A stretch of DNA of 64,000 bases from Parafrankia irregularis (GTDB lineage: Bacteria > Actinomycetota > Actinomycetes > Frankiales > Frankiaceae): positions 1 to 64,000 of the forward strand of contig NZ_FAOZ01000036.1 in the NCBI RefSeq assembly GCF_001536285.1. Direction: 5' to 3'. The notes under the pieces were generated by a model. That model saw nothing but the letters and a program-made list of their open reading frames with translations, made no database searches and was not told where the DNA came from. The translations under genes were made by a program, and so were the position numbers. Positions 58,616 through 64,000 of this stretch are shown one piece after another (positions within the stretch are counted from its first letter, which is position 1; every line of letters begins with the position of its first letter).

Positions 58616-60166
58616 TCCGCCGTGCCGGGCGCGGGCGCGGCGGCGCAGCCGGGACGGATGGAACACCCAGGCGCGCAGGAGCAGGAACCGGATCACGGTC
58701 GACGCCAGGTTCGCGAGCACCAGCACGCTCAGCTCGAGGAGCCGGCCGGGGTCGTCGCTGACGGCGTGCAGGGCGGCCAGCGAGCCACTGGTCAGCGCGA
58801 GGCCGATCGCGAAGACGAACAGGCCCTGCAGGTGGTGGCGGCCCGCGTCGTCACGGCCGCTGACGCCGAAGGTGAGCCGGCGGTTCGCCGCCGTGTTCGC
58901 GATCGCCGTCACCAGCAACGCGATGAGGTTCGCCGCCTGGGCGCCGGTGGCGCCGTGCAGCAGCAGGAACAGCAGCAGGTAGGCCAGCGTGCTGGCGACC
59001 CCCACGCCGGTGAAGCGCACCAGCTGCCGGGTCAGCCCCGCCGGGACCCCGGGCACCGGCCCGCCCGCACCGCGTGTTCCGGCGCCGCGCGTTCCCACGG
59101 CGCCGGCCGCGGCCGTGGCCGCCCCCGCCCCGGCGCCCGCTCCCGGGCCCAGGCTGGCCCCGTTTCCCGCAACCATCGAGGCTCCGTTCAGTGGTGCGCG
59201 CCCGAACTCGCGGCGCAGCTCGGCGATCGGCAGTGCCCCGGTGCCGAGCGCGCGGGCGAGTCGGGAAACGCCCTTCAGGTCGGCTATCGCGGTCGCGACG
59301 ACGTCCACCCGGCTGTCCGGGTCGTCGACCCAGTCGACCGGCACCTCATGGATGCGCAGCCCGCTGCGCTGCGCGATGACCAGCATCTCGGTGTCGAAGA
59401 ACCAGCCGCTGTCCTCGACGAGCGGCAGCAGGCTCCCGGCGACGTCCGCGCGGATCGCCTTGAAACCGCACTGGGCGTCGGTGAACCGGACGGCGAGCGT
59501 GCCGCGCAGCAGCAGGTTGTAGCAGCGGGAGATCACCTCGCGCTTCGTCCCGCGCACCACCCGGGACGAACGGGCGAGCCGGGTCCCGATCGCGAGATCG
59601 GAATGCCCTGAGATCAGCGGGGCGACCAGGGGGAGCAGGGCGGCCAGGTCGGTCGAGAGGTCGACGTCCATGTAGGCCAGGACGGGTGCGGCCGAGATGC
59701 CCCAGGCGGCGCGCAGGGCCCGGCCGCGCCCCTTGACGTCGAGGTGGATCACCGAGACCTCGGGGAGCTCGGCCTCCATCGCGTACGCGATCGCGAGCGT
59801 CCGGTCCGTGCTGGCATTGTCGGCGACCGTGATCTGGAAAGGGTACGGAAATGTCGTCCGCAGATGTGTGTGCAGTCGGGCTATGCAGGGCGCCAGGTCT
59901 TTTTCTTCGTTGTAGACGGGAATGACTACGTCCAGTACCGGGCGATCCGTGAAAAGCCGTTCGCTGCGGGGCCTGGGTACCAGGTCGGTGCCGCCCGTCG
60001 GCGTCGCGCGCCGCGCCGGTTCGGTGAAGAAGCCTCGCTGTGTGTCGATCGTCTGTTCTGCGCGGTGGGCTGTTTCCGAGCGGCTCCCCGGTTCCCCGTA
60101 TCGCGCCGGCATCGCGGCGTCCGTCCTGGTAGCTCTGGTGCGGCCGGTCCAGGCATCCGTGGTCAT
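58607..60166 (-). CDS. GT2 glycosyltransferase-GtrA fusion (polyprenyl-phosphate glycosyltransferase)
   Basis: The 519-aa protein has an N-terminal disordered region (about 1-70) and a GT2 domain like dolichyl-phosphate glucosyl/mannosyltransferases (about 75-320: VLDVVIPVYNEEKDLAPCIARL, VADNASTDRTLAIAY, LAYMDVDLSTDLAALLPLV with DVD metal site, DAQCGFKAIRADVA). An Ala/Gly linker (about 345-375) leads to a four-span GtrA-type domain (about 385-505: VRFTGVGVASTLAYLLLFLLLHG, NLIALLVTAIANTAANRRLTF). It should charge polyprenyl phosphate with a sugar and may flip it, supplying the GT39-like enzyme encoded next. Confidence 0.92.
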   Translation of the reverse strand: MTTDAWTGRTRATRTDAAMPARYGEPGSRSETAHRAEQTIDTQRGFFTEPARRATPTGGTDLVPRPRSERLFTDRPVLDVVIPVYNEEKDLAPCIARLHTHLRTTFPYPFQITVADNASTDRTLAIAYAMEAELPEVSVIHLDVKGRGRALRAAWGISAAPVLAYMDVDLSTDLAALLPLVAPLISGHSDLAIGTRLARSSRVVRGTKREVISRCYNLLLRGTLAVRFTDAQCGFKAIRADVAGSLLPLVEDSGWFFDTEMLVIAQRSGLRIHEVPVDWVDDPDSRVDVVATAIADLKGVSRLARALGTGALPIAELRREFGRAPLNGASMVAGNGASLGPGAGAGAGAATAAAGAVGTRGAGTRGAGGPVPGVPAGLTRQLVRFTGVGVASTLAYLLLFLLLHGATGAQAANLIALLVTAIANTAANRRLTFGVSGRDDAGRHHLQGLFVFAIGLALTSGSLAALHAVSDDPGRLLELSVLVLANLASTVIRFLLLRAWVFHPSRLRRRARARHGGTA

Positions 60167-60333
60167 GCCCTCACTGTCGACGGCCGGGCTGTGCCGGCCG
60201 TATGGCAGTGCTGTGCGCTCGCTGTGAGCCCGCTCCGCAACCTTTCAAAAGGGGAACGAAAAGGAAACACGACGCTGATCTTTTTCATCTCGCGGGGCAA
60301 GGGGACCCCGGATAGGAGTCGGTCGGGACGCGT

Positions 60334-60371
60334 GGTGGCCGGATGGTCCACGAGGGAACCATCCGGCCACC
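60334..60371 (-). terminator. terminator after the GT39-like gene
   Basis: GGTGGCCGGATGGT (60334-60347) pairs perfectly with ACCATCCGGCCACC (60358-60371) just beyond the minus-strand stop at 60409. Confidence 0.75.
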
Positions 60372-60408
60372 TGACAAGCCTTTTCCAGGTCTGCTGGATT
60401 AGTCCGGA

Positions 60409-62895
60409 TCAGGTGTTTGAGCTGCCCGAGGAACTCCCCGACGCGGAGGACGTCGCCGAGGTCGAGGCCGACGCGGTCAGGTCGTAGAGCGTGACATTGT
60501 CGACGGTGGTGGCGGTGAAGTTCTCCTGCACCCAGGCGGCGATCTCGCTCGATGCCTGGCTGCCACCGCTCTGCCCGCCGAACCCGCCGCCACCGATGAA
60601 GTAGTGGATGCGGCCGTCCGCGACGTACTGCTTGAACTGCTCAAGCGTCGGGGACGGGTCGCTGCCGTTGAAGCCGCCGATCGCCATCACCGGGTCGCCG
60701 GTGGCGAGCTGGTAGCCGGCCGCGTTGTTCGACCCGACGGACGCGGCCACCCAGGTGTACGACGATGCGTCCTGCTCCAGCAGCGCGAGGATCTCGTCGC
60801 TGGGTTCGGTGGCTCCCAACAGGCCACCCATGCCGCCGCCGCCACCCATCCCGCCGACACCGCCGCCGAAGCCGCCGCCCGTGGTGCCGCCGCCGGGGAA
60901 GGTGCCCTGGCCCTGGCCACCGCCGTTCTGCCCGGTGCCGCCGGGGAAGCCACCGGTGCCGCCACCGGGGAACGTGCCGGTGCCGCCACCAGGGAAGGTG
61001 CCCTGGCCGGTGCCGTTCTGGCCACCGCCGAAAGCGGCGCCACCGCGGCCTCCGCCTCCGCCCATGCCGCCGAATCCGCCGCTCCCGCTCGGCCCGGCCG
61101 ACGGGATCGAACCGGTGTGCGGCACCGCCGCGGTCGCCATCGAATATCCCAGCGGGCCGAGTAGCGCGGCGACCAGGGCCGCGGTCACGACCGCCAGCCG
61201 AGCGGCTCGGGGCAGCCAGCGGAAGACCACGAAGAGCAACGCCGCGGCGAAGCCGATGATCAGCACCGCCCAGCGGATCCACGGATGCCAGTCGGGAGTG
61301 CGGTTCAGCAGGACGTAGGACCAGATCGCCGTCAGCGTCAGAGTGCCGGCGAGGGTGGCCGTGGCGAGCGGGTGCTCCCGCCGGCGCCACAGAACCGCGG
61401 CGCCCATACCGACGAGCGCGCCGACGGCCGGCGCGAGCGCCACCGTGTAGTAGGCGTGGAAGATGCCCTTCATCTGGCTGAACACGACCATGGTGATCAG
61501 CAGCCAGCCGCCCCAGACCACGAACGCCGCGCGGGCCGGATCCGTCCGGGCGGCCCGCCTGGTCACCCACAGGCCCGCGACCAGCAGGACGAGCGCGGTC
61601 GGGATCAGCCAGGAGATCTGGGTGCCGATCTCCGAGCCGAACATCCGGCCCCAGCCGGTGGAGCCCCACATGCCGCCACCGCCACCGCCACCGGCGCCAC
61701 CGCCACCGACGCTTCCGGTCTCGTCCCCGGTGAGGCGGCCCAGGCCGTTGTAGCCGAGGGTGAGCTCAAGAATGCTGTTGTGCTGCGATCCGCCGATGTA
61801 CGGGCGCGACGACTCCGGGACGAGCTCGACGATCGCGATGAACAGGCCGGCGGGGACGACGAGGCCGAGGGTCCCGGCGCCGACCTGCCAGAGCCGCCGG
61901 GTGAAGCGGGTCGGGGCGATGGCCAGGTAGGCGATCGCCAGCACCGGGACGATCAGCAGCGCCTGCAGCATCTTTGTCAGGAAGCCGAAGCTGATGAACA
62001 CGCCGGCCCATACCAGCCACCGGGTGCTGGCGGTCTCGATGGCGCGCAGGGTCGCGTACACCGAGGCGATCAGCAGGAGCACCAGCAGGGCGTCCGGGTT
62101 GTTGAAGCGGAACATCAGCGTCGCGACCGGGGTCAGCGCGAGGACCGCGCCGGCGAGCAGCGCGGCGCCGGCGGGGAATGCCCGGCGCACGGTGAGGTAG
62201 AGCAGCCCGACCGAGCCGACGCCCATCAGCGCCTCGGGGACGAGGATGCTCCAGGAGTTCACCCCGAAGATGCGGGCCGACAGCGCCATCACCCACATCG
62301 CGGCCGGCGGCTTGTCGACGGTGATGGCGTTCCCCGCATCGGACGACGCGTAGAACATCGCCTTCCAGCTGACCGAGCCGGCCTGGGCCGAAGCCGAGTA
62401 GAAGGCGTTCGCCCAGCCCGAGGCGCCCAGATCCCACAGGTAGAGCACGGCCGTCGCCACCAGCAGCCCGAACAGCGCGGGACGCACCCAGCGCGGATCA
62501 TCCGGACGCCCCCGCACCAGCCGGGAGAGCCGACCGCCGTCCGCCGCGTCCTTACCGGAAGCCCGGCCGGGACCTGAAGCCGGGCCGGGCTGGTCGGCGG
62601 GCGTTCCGGCTTCGGTACCGGTACCGGTACCGGCACCGGCACCGCCCCAGCCCCAGCCTGTGTCCGGCGGTGGGGCCTGCCGCACCGGCCGGTGCAGGTC
62701 CGGCAGGGTCGCCTCGCTGGACCAGAGGAAGGTGGGCTGCTCCGGCTCCGGGCCCGGGTACAGGCCGTCGCGTCGGGCGGGCGAGGGGCTGGCACCACCC
62801 GGGGTGGAGCTGGCGGCGGGCCATGGCCCGGCCCCCACTCCCCCCGGAGGACCGGCCTGGTCGGTCGGTAGTGGCGACGTCGGTGAGCTCGGCAT
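60409..62895 (-). CDS. GT39/ArnT-like polyprenyl-linked glycosyltransferase with Gly-rich loop
   Basis: The 828-aa integral membrane protein has a Pro/Gly-rich cytoplasmic N-terminus (about 1-125) and about 11-12 spans (about 130-600) of the dolichyl-phosphate-mannose-protein/ArnT type. FNNPDALLVLLLIASVYATLRA and DKPPAAMWVMALSARIFG hold the conserved acidic motifs. Two Gly-rich stretches are striking: GGGGAGGGGGGG inside an outer loop (about 390) and a long FPGGGTGTFPGGGTGGFPGG repeat region (about 640-720). The C-terminal outer domain (about 735-810: AIGGFNGSDPSPTLEQFKQYV, DGRIHYFIGGGGFGG) is typical of actinobacterial family members. The donor is probably the product of the upstream GT2-GtrA enzyme. 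Confidence 0.9.
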   Translation of the reverse strand: MPSSPTSPLPTDQAGPPGGVGAGPWPAASSTPGGASPSPARRDGLYPGPEPEQPTFLWSSEATLPDLHRPVRQAPPPDTGWGWGGAGAGTGTGTEAGTPADQPGPASGPGRASGKDAADGGRLSRLVRGRPDDPRWVRPALFGLLVATAVLYLWDLGASGWANAFYSASAQAGSVSWKAMFYASSDAGNAITVDKPPAAMWVMALSARIFGVNSWSILVPEALMGVGSVGLLYLTVRRAFPAGAALLAGAVLALTPVATLMFRFNNPDALLVLLLIASVYATLRAIETASTRWLVWAGVFISFGFLTKMLQALLIVPVLAIAYLAIAPTRFTRRLWQVGAGTLGLVVPAGLFIAIVELVPESSRPYIGGSQHNSILELTLGYNGLGRLTGDETGSVGGGGAGGGGGGGMWGSTGWGRMFGSEIGTQISWLIPTALVLLVAGLWVTRRAARTDPARAAFVVWGGWLLITMVVFSQMKGIFHAYYTVALAPAVGALVGMGAAVLWRRREHPLATATLAGTLTLTAIWSYVLLNRTPDWHPWIRWAVLIIGFAAALLFVVFRWLPRAARLAVVTAALVAALLGPLGYSMATAAVPHTGSIPSAGPSGSGGFGGMGGGGGRGGAAFGGGQNGTGQGTFPGGGTGTFPGGGTGGFPGGTGQNGGGQGQGTFPGGGTTGGGFGGGVGGMGGGGGMGGLLGATEPSDEILALLEQDASSYTWVAASVGSNNAAGYQLATGDPVMAIGGFNGSDPSPTLEQFKQYVADGRIHYFIGGGGFGGQSGGSQASSEIAAWVQENFTATTVDNVTLYDLTASASTSATSSASGSSSGSSNT

Positions 62896-62947
62896 ACGTA
62901 TCAGGCTCGGCCGGGGACCTTTCCGGTCCTTGTGATCGGCCTGTGCG

Positions 62948-64000
62948 TCACCTGTGAGGGTGGGGGTCCCGGCGGGGAGCGTGGACGATCTCCTTCGCCC
63001 GGGCTCGGCGGCCACGCCCCGGCCCGCCGCCCGGATGGGCCGCGCTCGGACGGCCCGGCGCCGCAGTCTCCGTCCCGGCCGACATGTGCGTGGCAACAGG
63101 CCCGGCAGCAGGTTCGGCAACGGGCCCGGCGACGGTTTCGGCAAGGGGCCTGGTCGTGCGGGCGGGTTGCGGTGGGACAGCCTGCTCGGCCGCAGGGGAG
63201 GACGCCGGTCCGGCCCCTCCGGCCCCTCCGGCCCCGTGCTCGGCGAGGTCGGGCATCCAGCCGGCCGGGTCAGCTTCCTGCCCCGTGGTGAGCGTGAGGT
63301 CGGGCCTCGGCCGGTAGCGGGGGCCGGTGGCCGTGCCCACCGGCAGGAGAACCGTGAACACGGTCTGGCCGGGCCGGCTCGCCACCTCGACGCGGCCGTG
63401 GTGGGCCTCGACCACGGCGGACACGATCGACAGCCCGAGACCGGTGCTGCCGGCGGCGCGCGAACGTGAGCTGTCACCCCGGGCGAACCGCTCGAAGACC
63501 TTGGGAAGCAACTCGGGCGGAATCCCCGGCCCGTCGTCGATCACCTGCAGCACGGCACACCAGACGAGCGGCCCGGGCACACCCGGGGGTGTGAGGCTCC
63601 CGGGTGGCGCCGGTCGGGCCTGGGTGGTCAGCCGGGCAGTCACCCGGGTTCCCGGCGGGGTGTGGGTGCGGGCGTTCGCGAGCAGGTTGGTCAGCACCTG
63701 GTGCAGGCGTGCGGGGTCACCGGTCGTCGTGACCGGCTCGCTGGGCAGATCGAGCTCGAAGCGGTGCGTGGGCGCGGCGACATGGGCGTCGCTGACGGCG
63801 TCCACGACCAGCCTGGACAGGTCGACGGTCTCCCGGACCAGCGGCCGGCCGGAGTCGAGGCGGGCCAGCAGCAGCAGATCGGAGACGAGCGCGGTCATCC
63901 GCGCGCTCTCCGACTCGACCCGCCCCATTGCGTAGATGACATCCGGCGGAACCGTGTCCCTGGTGCGCCGGGTCAGCTCGGCGTACCCGCTGATCGCGGC
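62948..64000 (-). CDS. sensor histidine kinase, C-terminal part (5' end outside window)
   Basis: The visible 350 residues begin inside the HisKA domain just after the phospho-acceptor (AAISGYAELTRRTRD, ESESARMTALVSDLLLLARLD). The HATPase domain follows (TNLLANARTHTPPGT, VIDDGPGIPPELLPKVFERFARGD, GSTGLGLSIVSAVVEAHHGRVEV), as in MprB/PrrB/TrcS-type OmpR-partner kinases. After the kinase core come about 110 residues of disordered Ala/Pro/Gly sequence (RPLAETVAGPVAEPAAGPVA), an unusual C-terminal tail. The membrane and sensor parts, and probably the response regulator, lie beyond the right edge. Confidence 0.92.
   Translation of the reverse strand, partial: AAISGYAELTRRTRDTVPPDVIYAMGRVESESARMTALVSDLLLLARLDSGRPLVRETVDLSRLVVDAVSDAHVAAPTHRFELDLPSEPVTTTGDPARLHQVLTNLLANARTHTPPGTRVTARLTTQARPAPPGSLTPPGVPGPLVWCAVLQVIDDGPGIPPELLPKVFERFARGDSSRSRAAGSTGLGLSIVSAVVEAHHGRVEVASRPGQTVFTVLLPVGTATGPRYRPRPDLTLTTGQEADPAGWMPDLAEHGAGGAGGAGPASSPAAEQAVPPQPARTTRPLAETVAGPVAEPAAGPVATHMSAGTETAAPGRPSAAHPGGGPGRGRRARAKEIVHAPRRDPHPHR

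Overview
The window looks like the chromosome of a high-GC actinobacterium. Codons are strongly GC3-biased, many genes start with GTG or TTG, and several genes appear to be read from leaderless transcripts. Lineage markers include the MurT/GatD pair, the TadA-associated acidic protein, a 6C RNA, a c-di-AMP (ydaO-type) riboswitch ahead of an NlpC/P60 hydrolase, and a mycobacterial-type Tmk. The mix of universal stress proteins, many regulators, long repeat-bearing intergenic stretches and P450/fatty-acid enzymes resembles Frankia and relatives, but that placement is inference. I see no prophage, insertion sequence, CRISPR array or plasmid signature.

Layout. (1) 1-9390 reads as a DosR/DevR-type hypoxia or redox dormancy module: a DevR-like response regulator (cut by the window edge), a divergent Rv2004c-like phosphotransferase/P-loop protein, a DevS/DosT-like two-GAF heme-sensor kinase with the heme-ligand histidine position conserved, two tandem universal stress proteins, a PPK2 polyphosphate kinase and a secreted FG-GAP protein. 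DosR-box-like sites precede the divergent pair and the first stress protein. (2) 10034-15558 is a lipid or xenobiotic oxidation group: enoyl-CoA hydratase/isomerase, an unusual doubled GntR/FadR regulator, a P450-type ferredoxin, a cytochrome P450 and an LLM flavin oxidoreductase. (3) 15962-26705 holds a 26-aa membrane peptide behind a strong hairpin, a PLP decarboxylase, an NAD(P)-binding protein, tRNA-Ser(CGA), tadA and its partner, murT-gatD, a pseudo-esterase, a 6C-type RNA, and the riboswitch-NlpC/P60 unit. (4) 28655-36097 holds a DUF4139 protein, a DUF2314 protein, a hemerythrin-like protein and a three-gene signalling operon (receiver-PP2C phosphatase, CHASE3 kinase, Rcp1-like receiver). 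(5) 36150-52562 lies almost wholly on the minus strand: a GH26 glycosidase, a PadR-ABC-FtsX export operon, a tyrosine-phosphatase-like protein, a b-type cytochrome with a SuoX/MsrP-like molybdoprotein, an ABC-2 exporter followed by a NarL-type two-component pair, a DUF2993 lipid-binding protein, an acyl-ACP desaturase and thymidylate kinase. (6) 53009-64000 holds an amidohydrolase, pyruvate carboxylase, a GT2-GtrA fusion, a GT39-like mannosyltransferase and the C-terminal part of a sensor kinase.

The most unusual non-coding content is a dispersed family of intergenic hairpin elements. There are six long copies and related shorter ones, often with an AAGTGAGGATTTTGGTCG-type stem, in both orientations and only between genes. 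A second smaller family has a CCTTTTCCGTC/GACGGAAAAGG stem. There are also two cases in which a tiny leader ORF overlaps the start codon of a transcriptional regulator, and an expanded 6C RNA with three C-rich loops. All functions are read from sequence and remembered family features; no database search was run.
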